Shown: one piece after another, positions 33,483-43,321 of the stretch
Position numbering within the stretch: position 1 is the first letter of the stretch
Layout of the letters: every line of letters begins with the position of its first letter
Source: CAWKOH01 sp963851245
Lineage (GTDB): Bacteria; Actinomycetota; Acidimicrobiia; Acidimicrobiales; Palsa-688
Direction of reading: 5' to 3'
NCBI GenBank assembly: GCA_963851245.1
Contig: CAWKOH010000011.1
Span: 124,001-188,000, forward strand
DNA length: 64,000 bases
Position numbers and translations under genes: made by a program
The notes under the pieces: generated by a model
Seen by the model: only the letters and a program-made list of their open reading frames with translations
The model's database searches: none
What the model was told of the DNA's origin: nothing

Positions 33483-33523
33483 ATCTAATATCGCACAGGC
33501 TTGCGTTTGTCGCGAAGAAGTGC

Positions 33524-33541
33524 AAAACTTAACGCAGTTTT
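33524..33541. promoter_or_regulatory. Palindrome abutting the ramB start codon
   Basis: AAAACT (33524-33529) and AGTTTT (33536-33541) are perfect inverted repeats with a 6-base spacer, and the right arm touches the ATG at 33542. TGCAAAACTT at 33521-33530 recalls the known RamB binding element of corynebacteria. Autoregulation by RamB, and action on the divergent aceB promoter, are plausible. Confidence 0.5.
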
Positions 33542-35023
33542 ATGGCTACGGAATCCCTAGACCCGTTGGTGTTCGGTCACCGCCTCCGACACCTGCGCCG
33601 CCAAGCTGGTCTCACCCTGGAGTCCCTCGGAGAGCGGGTCGGCCGCCCTCCCTCCTACCTTTCTCAGCTCGAGAACGGCCACCGCGAGCCTCGGCTGTCC
33701 ACGGTCAACGAGCTGGCCTCGGCCCTGGACTGCTCTCCCGCCGACCTGCTGGCGGCCAGCGCCCCACACCGGCGGGCGGAGCTGGAAGTGGCCCTGGCCC
33801 ACATGCAGGAAGACCCCCGGTATCAAGCATTGCAACTCCCATACATCCGGCCCACGGCCCGCCTCGACGATGCCGTCCTCGAGCATCTGGTGGCGCTGTT
33901 CGGTCGGGTATCCGAGCTGTCGGCCGAGTCCCCGCCGGCCGGGCCGGACCCCGAGACGGCCCTCGGAGCCCGGGCCTCCAACGCCTCCATGCGCACCGAG
34001 ATGCGCACCCGCGCCAACTACTTCGAGGACATAGAGAAGGTCGCCTCCGAGGCGCTGACGGCGGCCGGCTATGGCGGACCGGGCGCGGTGTCGGAACGCA
34101 CCATTACCGATGTGGCCGCCTACTTCGGCTTCGCCATCGCCCGGGTGCAGGATCTGCCCCCCTCCACCCGGTCCATCAGCGACGTGCGCCACCGGGTGAT
34201 CTACGTGCCCCAGCGCAACCTGACCGGCGGCACCCGCTCGGCTAGATCGGTGATCGCCCAGACCCTCGGTCACTTCGCTCTCGGGCACACGGACCCGACC
34301 GACTTCGAGGGTTACGTGCGCCAGCGGGTGGAGGCCAACTATTTCGCCGGCGCCATGCTCGCACCCGAGGAGCCCGTCGTACGCGTCCTCGCCGAGGCCA
34401 AGGCGCGCCAGGACATCTCCGTAGAGGACCTGGGCGAGATGTTCTACATCTCGTACGAGATGGCGGCCCACCGCCTCACAAACCTGATCACGCACCACTT
34501 GGGGATACCGATCCATTTCCAGCGTTCCGACGCCGAAGGGCTGTTATGGAAGGCCTATGAGAACGACGGCGTTCTGCTCCCCGCCGACGCCGACGGCACC
34601 ATAGAGGGACAGCGTCTATGCCGGTGGTGGAGCTCCCGGCAGGCCTTCGAATCCGAGGACTCTTACTCGCTGCACTACCAGTACACCGAGACCCCAACGG
34701 GCACGTTCTGGTGTGCCACCCACATAGGGGTGGAGCGCGAGCGCGGCGATGCGGTGACAGTCGGCACGGTGGTGGACTCCGCCCACTGGTTCCGGGGCAG
34801 CGACACCACCCGGCGTCGGGTCTCGACCTGTCCCGACCCGGGCTGCTGTCGCCGGCCACCCCCCGACGCCGCTCGCCGGTGGGAGGGGGTCGCCTGGCCG
34901 TCGGCCCGAGACCACAGCCACTTCGTGTCGGGGTTGCCGACCGACACCGTGGTCTTCAGCCCGCACCCGGGGGTGGACCTCACCGACGTCTACGGCTTCC
35001 TGGACCGGCACTCGCGCAGTTAG
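33542..35023 (+). CDS. ramB: RamB-type regulator (XRE + ImmA/IrrE + short-chain acyl domain)
   Basis: This is a regulator of acetate and glyoxylate metabolism of 493 residues. The N-terminal helix-turn-helix is LRHLRRQAGLTLESLGERVG, then PSYLSQLENGHREPRLSTV. The middle region resembles an ImmA/IrrE metallopeptidase-like domain, but the HExxH position reads LGHFALGHTD, so the zinc motif is degenerate. The C-terminal DUF2083-type domain has a Cys cluster, STCPDPGCCRRP. Length and architecture match corynebacterial and mycobacterial RamB. Its divergence from aceB and linkage to aceA strongly support a role as repressor of the shunt. The ATG immediately follows a palindrome. Confidence 0.9.
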   Translation: MATESLDPLVFGHRLRHLRRQAGLTLESLGERVGRPPSYLSQLENGHREPRLSTVNELASALDCSPADLLAASAPHRRAELEVALAHMQEDPRYQALQLPYIRPTARLDDAVLEHLVALFGRVSELSAESPPAGPDPETALGARASNASMRTEMRTRANYFEDIEKVASEALTAAGYGGPGAVSERTITDVAAYFGFAIARVQDLPPSTRSISDVRHRVIYVPQRNLTGGTRSARSVIAQTLGHFALGHTDPTDFEGYVRQRVEANYFAGAMLAPEEPVVRVLAEAKARQDISVEDLGEMFYISYEMAAHRLTNLITHHLGIPIHFQRSDAEGLLWKAYENDGVLLPADADGTIEGQRLCRWWSSRQAFESEDSYSLHYQYTETPTGTFWCATHIGVERERGDAVTVGTVVDSAHWFRGSDTTRRRVSTCPDPGCCRRPPPDAARRWEGVAWPSARDHSHFVSGLPTDTVVFSPHPGVDLTDVYGFLDRHSRS

Positions 35024-35178
35024 AGCCGGCGGGTGCCGGCGGGTGCCGGCCGCCCGTTGCGCGATTCCAGTTCTGTGTTGAAAAATCGTCGCTTTTCGTC
35101 AATAAATCGACACGGGAGCAAGAAACCCGCACGGACGGGGCCGGCGCCCGGAGGTATGGATCCGGACCGCTCCGATGA

Positions 35179-37260
35179 TCAGGTGGCGGGGGCGGTATCG
35201 CCTGGTGAGGCAGCGCCGAGCGACTGCTCGAGCACCTGGGCCACGTCGAGAACCTTGACCGACTCGGACGCGGTCCCCTCCGCCTGGCGGCCCTTGGTGG
35301 CGTCGTCGAGCATGATGAGGCAGTAGGGGCACGCGGTCGAGATCACGTCCGCCCCGGTGCCTAGGGCCTCGTCGGTGCGATTGACATTGATGCGGGTGCC
35401 GATCTTCTCTTCCAACCACATCCGAGCGCCGCCGGCGCCGCAACAGAACCCCTTGTTCTTGCATCGGTGCATCTCGGTGAGCTGCACCCCAGGCACATGG
35501 CTCAGAACACCCCGGGGTTCTTCGTAAATCGCGTTGTGCCGGCCGAGGTAGCAAGGGTCGTGATAGGTCACCGTCGAGTCGACCCTGGACTCCGGCCTCA
35601 GGGCTCCGTCGGTGAGGAGCTTCTCGAGCAGCTGGGTGTGGTGGAAGACCTCGAAGTTGCCGCCCAGGGCGGGGTATTCGCGCGAGATCGAATTGAAGCA
35701 GTGAGGGCACGATGCCACCACCTTCTTCACCCCGGCCGAGTTCAGGGTCTCGATGTTCTTCTGGGCCTGCTCCTGGTAGAGGTATTCGTTGCCCAGCCGG
35801 CGGGCAGGATCGCCGGTGCAGGACTCCTTCGGTCCCAACACCGCGAACCTGACCCCGGCCCGGTGGAGAAGCCGGGCGACGGTTTGAGTGGTCTTGCGAG
35901 CCCGTTCGTCCAGTGCCCCGGCGCAGCCCACCCAGAAGAGATATTCGACGTCGTCGGGGATGGTTCCCTCAACGACGGGCACCTCGAACTCGAGACCCTG
36001 CGTCCAGGCCAGACGCTGGCTCGAACCGAGTCCCCAAGGGTCGCCCTGGTTTTCCACGTTGCGCAGCATCAGCCCGCCTTCGGTGGGGAAGCGGGCTTCC
36101 ATCAGGACCTCGTAGCGCCGCATGTCGAGGATGGTGTCCACGTGCTCGATGTCGACCGGGCACTGATCCACGCACGCCCCGCAGGTAGTGCAGGACCACA
36201 GGACGTCGGGTTGGATGACATCCGGCACCAAAGGCTTGGCCGCCACGCCGTCATCCGGGACCTCTCCATGGCCCAGCAGATCCGACGAGGATGCGAACAA
36301 ATGCTCCCGCAGGTCCATGATCACGAGCTTCGGGGACAATGGTTTGTCGGTATTCCAGGCCGGGCACTGATCCTGACATCGCCCGCATTCGGTGCAACTG
36401 ATGAGGTCGAGGCGTTGCTTCCAGGTCAGGTGGCTGATGAGCCCGGTGCCGAAGACTGTTTCCTCGGTCATCTTCTCGGGGTCCAGATCCGGCGTGCTGC
36501 CCAGAGGTCCGAGCGCGTTGGGCCGGCGGGAGAACAAGACGTTCGGTTCCGACACGAATATATGCAGGTGCTTGGAGTGGAGCACGAACACGAAGAACGC
36601 CCAGATGACGCCGATCTGAGCCAGGATGAAAATCGTCTCGATGTGCATGTTGGCGGCATGACCGAGCGGCTTCAGCGCCATGCTGACCAGCTTGGAGGCG
36701 AAGGTCCACCAGGTGTCGCCGTAGGGGAAGTCGCCGGTGTTGATCTGGGCGCCCCTATATATGAGGAGGGTGGCGATGACCAGGAAGATGAGTCCCAGCG
36801 TCTGCCACGCCGTCGCCGTATGTGAGCCGTAGAACCGGCTCCGGCGTTGCTCGCGCGCCGGATTTTGCCGTAAGCGAATGATGGCGAAGGTGATCAGGGC
36901 CACCAGTACCGCTGTCGCGAAGAAGTCCTCGAGGAAACCGATGAACTTCCAGTGGCCGATGCCCGGGATGGCAAAGGTCTTGTCGAACAGGTCGCCGTAG
37001 GCCTCGATGATGGTCAGCAACAGGACGATGAAGCCCCAGAAGGTGAAGAAGTGGGCCAGGCCAGGAACGGTGCGGCGCAGCAGCTTGCGCTGACCGAAGA
37101 CGTCCATCAGCTCGGCCTTCACCTGAGCCCCTATGTTCGTCATCCGCCCCGGCGCCGGCTTGCCATTCGCGACCAGCCTGAACAAGAACGACCCGCGCCA
37201 GGCCACCAGCCCCAGGCCGACGAAGGTCAGGGCCAGTCCGATTGCGATTCTTACGGCCAC
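35179..37260 (-). CDS. etfD: EtfD-like membrane Fe-S oxidoreductase
   Basis: This membrane-bound iron-sulfur protein passes electrons from electron-transfer flavoprotein to menaquinone during beta-oxidation (the mycobacterial relative is Rv0338c). It has 693 residues from GTG 37260, six bases after AAGGAGG. Five or six membrane helices occupy the first 245 residues. Two ferredoxin motifs follow: CTECGRCQDQCPAWN and CTTCGACVDQCPVDI. Two CCG-type domains hold SCTGDPARRLG, VTYHDPCYLGRHN and KGFCCGAGGARMW. All expected Cys residues are present. It serves the acyl-CoA dehydrogenases encoded elsewhere in the window. Confidence 0.93.
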   Translation of the reverse strand: MAVRIAIGLALTFVGLGLVAWRGSFLFRLVANGKPAPGRMTNIGAQVKAELMDVFGQRKLLRRTVPGLAHFFTFWGFIVLLLTIIEAYGDLFDKTFAIPGIGHWKFIGFLEDFFATAVLVALITFAIIRLRQNPAREQRRSRFYGSHTATAWQTLGLIFLVIATLLIYRGAQINTGDFPYGDTWWTFASKLVSMALKPLGHAANMHIETIFILAQIGVIWAFFVFVLHSKHLHIFVSEPNVLFSRRPNALGPLGSTPDLDPEKMTEETVFGTGLISHLTWKQRLDLISCTECGRCQDQCPAWNTDKPLSPKLVIMDLREHLFASSSDLLGHGEVPDDGVAAKPLVPDVIQPDVLWSCTTCGACVDQCPVDIEHVDTILDMRRYEVLMEARFPTEGGLMLRNVENQGDPWGLGSSQRLAWTQGLEFEVPVVEGTIPDDVEYLFWVGCAGALDERARKTTQTVARLLHRAGVRFAVLGPKESCTGDPARRLGNEYLYQEQAQKNIETLNSAGVKKVVASCPHCFNSISREYPALGGNFEVFHHTQLLEKLLTDGALRPESRVDSTVTYHDPCYLGRHNAIYEEPRGVLSHVPGVQLTEMHRCKNKGFCCGAGGARMWLEEKIGTRINVNRTDEALGTGADVISTACPYCLIMLDDATKGRQAEGTASESVKVLDVAQVLEQSLGAASPGDTAPAT

Positions 37261-37486
37261 CAGCGTCCTCCTTCGCTCCCCGGAGCCCAAGAACCTCCGG
37301 GGGTTCTGCGACGGGTCACCCTAGCCGCCGCCCGCCTTTCGCCTCTAAGTACTGAGGACGGACCGTTGTATATACGCATGAAGCGGCGGCGACTGGAGCA
37401 TCGAGGTGCTGGACCGAATGAACGGGGCCAGCCCCTCCACGCTCCAGCCCCGCTGCGGTACTCCAGCGAGCTGCCGGCGCCCCGGC

Positions 37487-37912
37487 TTAGTGCGACAGGG
37501 CCCTGGTGTCAGCCTCGCGGAGCCGGGTGGCCATGTTCACGAGGAGCTTGTGGGTCACGGCGGGGACGTCGTCGAGCACGCTCATGAATTCGCGCCGGCC
37601 GATCACGGCCAACTCGGTCTCGCCATTGGAGATCACAGTGGCGGACCGAGGGCCGTTATCGAGCAGGGAAAGCTCGCCGAAATAGCTGCCCGGGCCGAGC
37701 TCGGCCACCTTGCGCCCGTTGCGCTTGACAGTCGCCGCCCCCGACACGATCAGGTAGAAGTCGTGCCCAAAGGTCCCTTCCCTGACGATCTCGGCGCCGT
37801 CCTTGACGGTGACAACGTCCGCGGCCCTAGAGACCATCGCCAGCTCTTTCTTGCTGAGCGACGAAAACATCTTGACCTGGGCCAGGTGCTGCAGCTTGGG
37901 GTCGGAAGCCAT
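37487..37912 (-). CDS. Cyclic nucleotide-binding domain protein
   Basis: This single cNMP-binding domain has 141 residues from ATG 37912 (MASDPKLQHLAQVKMFSSLS); a GTG nine bases upstream is possible. The fold elements are GTFGHDFYLIVSGAATVKRN and the phosphate-binding cassette GSYFGELSLLDNGPRSATV, with the Glu and Arg that contact cyclic AMP. There is no DNA-binding or membrane domain, so it is a stand-alone sensor module, possibly binding cAMP and acting through a partner. It is divergent from amt. Confidence 0.88.
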   Translation of the reverse strand: MASDPKLQHLAQVKMFSSLSKKELAMVSRAADVVTVKDGAEIVREGTFGHDFYLIVSGAATVKRNGRKVAELGPGSYFGELSLLDNGPRSATVISNGETELAVIGRREFMSVLDDVPAVTHKLLVNMATRLREADTRALSH

Positions 37913-37993
37913 GGCGTGCACTGTAGTAACTGGAACGCCGCCGTGCTGCCCGAAGTGTCTGCCAGGTCAATATTCGGCGCCAAAGTCAAGTTG

Positions 37994-38031
37994 TTAACGC
38001 GCGAGCAACAAAACAGTCAAGGACGGGAAAC
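37994..38031 (+). promoter_or_regulatory. GlnR double box upstream of amt
   Basis: Four pentamers lie at exact 6-base spacing: TTAAC (37994), GCAAC (38005), GTCAA (38016) and GAAAC (38027). The actinobacterial GlnR consensus is GTNAC-n6-GAAAC repeated with 6-base gaps; each pentamer here differs from it by at most one base. It ends 46 bases before the amt start, matching GlnR activation of amt-glnK-glnD under nitrogen limitation. Confidence 0.65.
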
Positions 38032-38077
38032 ACACCGTCCCTAGCGTTCGGGTCAACTCGACAGACAGGGAGGGCAC

Positions 38078-39632
38078 TTGTCCGCATTGATGGCAACAGC
38101 CCTGCATGCGGCCAACATTTGCCAAAAGAATGTGGCCTATGTAGGGAATGCAGCAGATCCGAAGAACTGTTCCGACCCCAACTGGGTGGACACAGGGAAT
38201 ACGTCGTGGCAGATGACCGCGGCCACCTTCGTCGGGCTGATGAGCCTGCCCGGCCTGGCGGTTCTGTACGCCGGCCTGGTACCGAAGAAGTGGGCCGTGA
38301 ACACCATGTTCATGGCGTTCACAGGCTTCTCCACAGTGATGGTGGTCTGGGTCCTGTGGGGCTACAAGATGGGCTTCGGCTCGCCAATCGGCGGGGGTAC
38401 GCCCAGTGGCGCCTACACCTACCACTACACCGGCAACTTCTTTGCCAATTTCTTCAATAACTTCGTGGGGCACCCGCAGTCGATCAACGCTGCCAACGCC
38501 CAGATGGGGCAGGCCGGCCTCCCGATTGGAACGGCGGTGCCCCTGCAGATGCCAACGCCGGCGCTGGCGTACTTCCAGTTCGTCTTCGCCGCCATCACTC
38601 CGCTGCTTTTCCTGGGCAGCGTGGTCGGGCGAATCAAGCCCATCGTCTGGCTCATCTTCGTTCCCGCGTGGTGCACCTTCGTATACACCGTCAACGCCAT
38701 GCTTCTATGGGGTGGCGGCTACTGGGCCCATGAGGGCGCCCTCGACTACTCCGGCGGCTACGTAATCCACCTGGCGGCCGGCGTTTCCGGCTTCACGGCC
38801 GCCTGGATCATCGGCCCCCGCCTGGCCCGGGACAAAGCCAAGTGGGTACCGCACAGCCTCACCATGGTGGCCGTCGGAGCGGGCATCGTGTGGCTGGGCT
38901 GGAACGGCTTCAACGGTGGAGACCCGTATTTCTCGGGCCGCGACGCCGCAACCGCGCTCGATCAACACCAATGCCGCCACCGCCGCCGCATTGATCACGT
39001 GGGTGCTATGGGACATGGTGCTCAGCAAATCCAAGAAGCCCACCTTCCTCGGCGCCATTAACGGCATGATCTGCGGCCTCGTCGCCATCACGCCGGCCGC
39101 CGGCTACGTCAGTGGATCCGGGGCCCTCTGGATAGGCATCATTGCTTCGACCGTAGTGTGGTTCGCCTGGACCTACCTCCAGCCCATCACCATCAGGAAG
39201 GTCGACGACGCGTCCGGTGTGGTGTACACACACGGAATCGCCGGGCTCACCGGCGGGCTGCTGGTCGGCATCTTCGCCGACCCGAACATCATCGTGTACA
39301 CCAGTTCCAACGGGAGCCCGGTTGTCGCGAAGGGCTGGCTCTACGGGCATCCCAAACAGCTGCTGATCCAGGCCCTGGCGGCCCTTACCATCATCATCTG
39401 GGACGCCCTGTTGACCTTCATCATCCTGAAGGTGATCGGCATCTTCACCTCGCTGAGGGTGCCCGACGATTACCTGGAGGGAGGCGACGTGGAGATTCAC
39501 GAGGAGGAGGCCTATCCACCGGACGAGGGCTTCGTGCGCACCGGAGCACTTATCGGCGTAGGAGCATCCCCCGGCTCAGCGGGTTCACCTGCGGCGCCAG
39601 CTCCTGATTCTTTGGCAGGTGAGACTCGATGA
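38078..39632 (+). CDS. amt: Ammonium transporter, one frameshift
   Basis: This is an Amt/Rh-family channel of about eleven membrane helices that imports ammonium. TTG 38078 follows GGGAGGG by 6 bases. The N-terminal part reads MTAATFVGLMSLPGLAVLYA and YTYHYTGNFFANFFNN, and it includes VNAMLLWGGGYWAHEGALDY and GGYVIHLAAGVSGFTAAW (a conserved pore His). At about 38962 one extra base in GCGCTCGATC breaks the frame. The rest continues as SINTNAATAAALITWVLWD, then VYTHGIAGLTGGLLVGIFA with the second pore His, to TGA 39632. Otherwise complete, so a sequence error is likely. glnK overlaps the stop. Confidence 0.9.
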
Positions 39633-39967
39633 AGTTGGTTACCGCAGTGATCAAACCGTTCCGGCTCGACAACGTGAAGGAAGCCGTCGAAGCGGTCGGG
39701 GCCAAGGGCCTGACCGTCACCGAGTCCCAGGGCTTCGGGCGCCAAAAAGGCCATACCGAGACTTACCGGGGCGCCGAGTACCAGGTGGCCTTCACGCCGA
39801 AGATCAAGGTCGAGGTCCTCGTCGACGAGGCTGCTGTCACCGGGGTCGTCGATGCCATAGTGAAGGCAGCCCGCACCGAGAAGATCGGTGACGGCAAGAT
39901 CTGGGTCACCGATGTGGATACGGTCATCCGGATCCGCACGGGCGAAACGGGGCCGGATGCGATCTAA
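39629..39967 (+). CDS. glnK: Nitrogen regulatory protein PII
   Basis: This PII signal protein of 112 residues senses 2-oxoglutarate, ATP and ADP and controls Amt and nitrogen genes. The start MKLVTAVIKPFRLDNVKEAV is typical. The T-loop is RGAEYQVAFTPKIKVE with Tyr51, the residue modified by GlnD. The B-loop lies in TEKIGDGKIWVTDV, and the C-terminal loop ends IRIRTGETGPDAI. The ATG overlaps the amt stop as ATGA, the standard amt-glnK arrangement. The modifying enzyme GlnD is encoded nearby on the other strand. Confidence 0.97.
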   Translation: MKLVTAVIKPFRLDNVKEAVEAVGAKGLTVTESQGFGRQKGHTETYRGAEYQVAFTPKIKVEVLVDEAAVTGVVDAIVKAARTEKIGDGKIWVTDVDTVIRIRTGETGPDAI

Positions 39968-39977
39968 GCTGGCGTTG

Positions 39978-40199
39978 ATGGGCGAAGGTCGCTACGACGT
40001 CGGCGAATCCTGGTCGGTTCGGTCCGGCTGGGGTTGGCGAGGGTTGTTCGTGATGGCGCTGGTCGCGATCGGCGTGGCGATCATCCTGGCCGGCAACGGC
40101 GCCGGCACTCTCGCCATCCTGTGGCTGGTGATCGCCGCCGGCTGGTTTGGGATATCGATGTGGCTGTGGAGGAAGCACCTCCGCTATATGCGGGGCTAG
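39978..40199 (+). CDS. Small two-helix membrane protein (73 aa)
   Basis: This small protein has two likely membrane helices (GWRGLFVMALVAIGVAIILA and AILWLVIAAGWFGISMWLW) between short basic ends. ATG 39978 is my choice; ATG 39957 overlaps the glnK stop. It directly follows glnK on the same strand and is convergent with glnD, whose stop lies 4 bases away. It is not a known member of the amt-glnK system. It may be a regulator or companion of Amt, or simply a neighbour. Confidence 0.6.
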   Translation: MGEGRYDVGESWSVRSGWGWRGLFVMALVAIGVAIILAGNGAGTLAILWLVIAAGWFGISMWLWRKHLRYMRG

Positions 40200-40203
40200 C
40201 CAC

Positions 40204-42523
40204 CTACACGGCAGCCAGCACCGCCTCTTGTAGCGTCGCTTGGTGGGCCGGGTCCACGACCCGGCCCCCGGCGACGTTCTGGACGTAGAAGACATCCACC
40301 GCTTCGGCCCCCAGAGTGCTGATAAGCGCGCAGGTTATCGTCACACCCGAGTCGGCCAGCGCTCGCGCCACCCGGTACAGGACGGCGCCCCGGTCCGGGG
40401 CTCGTACCTCTACCACGGTGGAGACGGCCGAGGCTTCGTTGTCGATGATCACGCGCACCTCGGGCGAGTGGGCCGTGATCGGCCGGCGGAAGCGGGCGTA
40501 GTTGGCTTCGCGCTCGCTCAGGAGCTCATCGACGGGAACGCGCCCTTCCAGGGCCGCGCCGATCTGGTCCTTCACCCTGGCCCAATCGGGGAGAGTGTCG
40601 AAGGCCGGCGCCACCTCGAAGCGCAGAAGCGCCATGGAGCTGGCGTCGTCGCTCACCGTCGTGGCCGAGAGAACGGTGATGCCCGAGAGGGTCAACACCC
40701 CCGCCACGGTCGCGAGCAGGCCAGGCCGGTCCGGGGCGGCGACGGTGAGCCGTCCGCCGTCGGCCAGAAGCTCGAGGCGGCCGGCGTCGAGGAGGGCGCG
40801 TTGCTCCGGGCCCAGATCGGCCGCCGTTGCCGTCGGGGTGGGCCGGCCGTCGAGGGTCGCAGCCGACTGATCCACCAGGCGGGCCACCAGGCCAGCCTTC
40901 CATGGGCCCCAGGCGGCCGGCCCGGTCGCCAGGCTGTCCGCCTCGGTCAAGGCGGACAGAAGTTCGAGCGTGTCGCGATCCCCGCCGCGGCGGCCACCCC
41001 CTTGCTGGTGGCCGGGTCGTCGAGGTCGCGCCGGGTGGCGACATCGGGCAGCAAAAGGTGGTAGCGAACCATGGCCTGCAGGGTCGCCACATCCTCCTCG
41101 GGCAGTCCGAGGCGGGGTGCCGATCTGGCCCACCAGCACGATGCCTACCTCCGTGTGGTCCCCGCCGCCGCCCTTGCCGATGTCGTGGAAAAGAGCTCCG
41201 AGCAGCAGCAGATCGGGTCGGGCCACTCTCACCTGAAGGGCCGCGGCTCCGGCCGCGGTCTCGACCAGGTGCCGGTCGACCGTGAACCGGTGGTAGGCGT
41301 TGCGCTGTGGGCGGTTGCGGACCCGGGCCCACTCCGGGAGGTAACGGAGCCAGATGCCCCGCTGGTCGAGCGACTCGACGGCCGCGACCGCCGGTGGCCC
41401 GGCTCCGAGCAGGCGCAGCAGGGCTTGCAGGGTCTCGGCCGGCCAGGTCCCGGCCGGCGCCGCGGCAGTCTCGGCCAGCCGGTCGAGGGTGGAGCGGGCC
41501 ATGGGCCGGTCCAGTTCGGCCGACGCCGCCGCCACCCTCAGGGCCAGGGTCGAGTCGGTGGCAGGGTCGGCATCGGCCAGCAGGGCCACCTCACCGTCAC
41601 GCAGCACTATGCCGGGCTCCACCGCCCGGTCCCCGCTCCCGCCCCGGCCCCGGGGGCCGGCCAGCCACGATTCGATGCGACGCCAGGCGTCGTCGCTGGC
41701 CCAGGCGATGGCCCGGCCGGCGCCGGCCACGTCGGCCATCAAGGAATCCGCGTCGGAGGAACCGAGGGCGGCGGCCACCGTGTCCTGGTCCTGCAGCAGG
41801 AGAATGCTCGTCGGCCTGGCCGGTGACCCGCTGGAGCTCCACGCGTGTCGACGTGAGACTGTTGCCGGCGTTGTCAGCTCGGGGTCGTCCAGTATGCCCC
41901 CAGGATCGGCACTGTTCGGCCCAACGACTTCATCAGGTTAAGATCCCGAAGGCCGCCGCGGGCCTCTTTCAGATCCGGCTCCAGCAGGAATGCCAGGTCT
42001 CCGAAGCGGAAGTGGCGCTTCCTGACTACCGTGGCCAGGCCAGGCAGCCATCTCGACACCCTGGCTTGCCACTGGTCCGTGGCTCGAGACAGCACCTTGG
42101 CGGCCAGGGCCTCGTCCCCGGCGAGGTACCTGGCGTCGAGCAGTCCGAGGGCGACCTTGATGTCGGCGTCCATGGCCGACCGGACCTCTCTCGGCGTGCG
42201 GACGCTGTGGTCGAGAGGGAGGCCGGTGTCCCAGATCGGGATACCACACGGCGTCGGCCACGGCCTTGATGCGCCGCTTGTTGTCGTGGACGATGAGCAG
42301 GTCGAGATCGCTTCCCGGGGCCAGGGCGGAGCGGCCGTAGCCTCCGACCGCCAGCAGCGAAACTCCCTTGGGGTCCGCCCGCGCTCGCCTGCTCGAACAA
42401 TCCTTGCAGCCAGTGGTCCATGGCCTGTGAGTAGGCCGCGCACCACTGGGCTCCTTTCAGCCCACGGTCATCGAGAAGCGCCCGTCGCGTCGCCCTGATC
42501 GAGGGCGAATTGGCCCCGGCCAT
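40204..42523 (-). CDS. glnD: PII uridylyl/adenylyltransferase GlnD, several frameshifts
   Basis: GlnD modifies PII at Tyr51 in response to glutamine. The gene starts at ATG 42523 (MAGANSPSIRATRRALLDDR) and spans about 773 codons, a normal size. Domains appear in order across shifting frames: nucleotidyltransferase with LLAVGGYGRSALAPGSDLD and LLIVHDNKRR, then RHFRFGDLAFLLEPDLKEAR and GGLRDLNLMKS; the HD domain with LGALFHDIGKG; and two ACT domains including RPGLLATVAGVLTLSGITVL and APDRGAVLYRVARALADSGV. Frame breaks fall near 42375, 42250, 41880, 41120 and 40985. Every domain is recoverable, so indels in the sequence are likelier than loss. It converges on amt-glnK. Confidence 0.87.
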
Positions 42524-42531
42524 GACGGCGG

Positions 42532-43275
42532 CTATCGGTCGCCCTGGCGGCGGACCGCCTCGGTTGCGGTTGCGATGGCCTCTGGATCCCCGAGCGATCG
42601 CCTGGATGTGACCGTCAGGTAGGCGTCGAAGTCGTAGATCATCGGGACGCCGGTGGGAATCTCCAGGTCGGTGATCGCCGCGTCCGATATGCGATCCAGG
42701 TGCTTGATCAGAGCCCTCAGGCTGTTGCCGTGGGCAGCCACCAGCACCGTGCGACCCTCGAGTACGTCCGGGGCGATGGCGTCGTACCAGAACGGGAGCA
42801 TACGGACCACGACATCGGCCAGGCATTCGGTTACTGGCACCACGTCGGGGGGCAGCCGGGCATAGCGGGGGTCGCCCCGAACGTCGTACTCGTGGCCCGC
42901 CGGCATGGGCGGCGGAGGCGTGGCGTAGCTGCGCCGCCACTTCATGAACAGGTCCTCTCCGTACTTCGCCTTCGTCTCGGCCTTGTCCAATCCGGTCAGA
43001 CCCCCATAGTGGCGTTCATTGAGCCGCCAGTGCCGCGCCACGGGCACCCACAGGCGTCCCATCTCCTCCAGGGCCAGATCGAGAGTCCGCACCGCCCGGG
43101 TGAGGACCGACGTGAAGGCCTTGTCCACGGCCACGCCCGCCTCGTCGAGGTAGGCGCCCGCCGCCCGGGCCTCCTTTTCCCCCTGATCGGACAGATCCAC
43201 GTCCCACCAGCCCGTGAAGCGGTTCTCGAGGTTCCACTGGCTCTGTCCGTGACGAAGCAAGACGAGGGTACCCAC
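42532..43275 (-). CDS. gpmA: 2,3-bisphosphoglycerate-dependent phosphoglycerate mutase
   Basis: GpmA interconverts 3- and 2-phosphoglycerate in glycolysis and gluconeogenesis. The protein has 247 residues. It starts MGTLVLLRHGQSQWNLENRF with catalytic His9 in the LRHGQS motif, continues with NERHYGGLTGLDKAETKAKY, the substrate-binding YGGL segment, and has the second His in VLVAAHGNSLRALIKHLDRI. All key residues are present and the length is standard for dPGM. It is divergent from dnaK and ends 9 bases before the start of glnD. Confidence 0.97.
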   Translation of the reverse strand: MGTLVLLRHGQSQWNLENRFTGWWDVDLSDQGEKEARAAGAYLDEAGVAVDKAFTSVLTRAVRTLDLALEEMGRLWVPVARHWRLNERHYGGLTGLDKAETKAKYGEDLFMKWRRSYATPPPPMPAGHEYDVRGDPRYARLPPDVVPVTECLADVVVRMLPFWYDAIAPDVLEGRTVLVAAHGNSLRALIKHLDRISDAAITDLEIPTGVPMIYDFDAYLTVTSRRSLGDPEAIATATEAVRRQGDR

Positions 43276-43321
43276 AACTCGAAGGGTACAGTGCTGCTAT
43301 CTAACGTCTCACGTCAGATTT

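Noticed and set aside
38962..38966. Programmed ribosomal frameshift in amt
   Set aside because: No slippery heptamer or downstream pseudoknot is evident, and similar breaks occur in ten neighbouring genes with unrelated sequence contexts.
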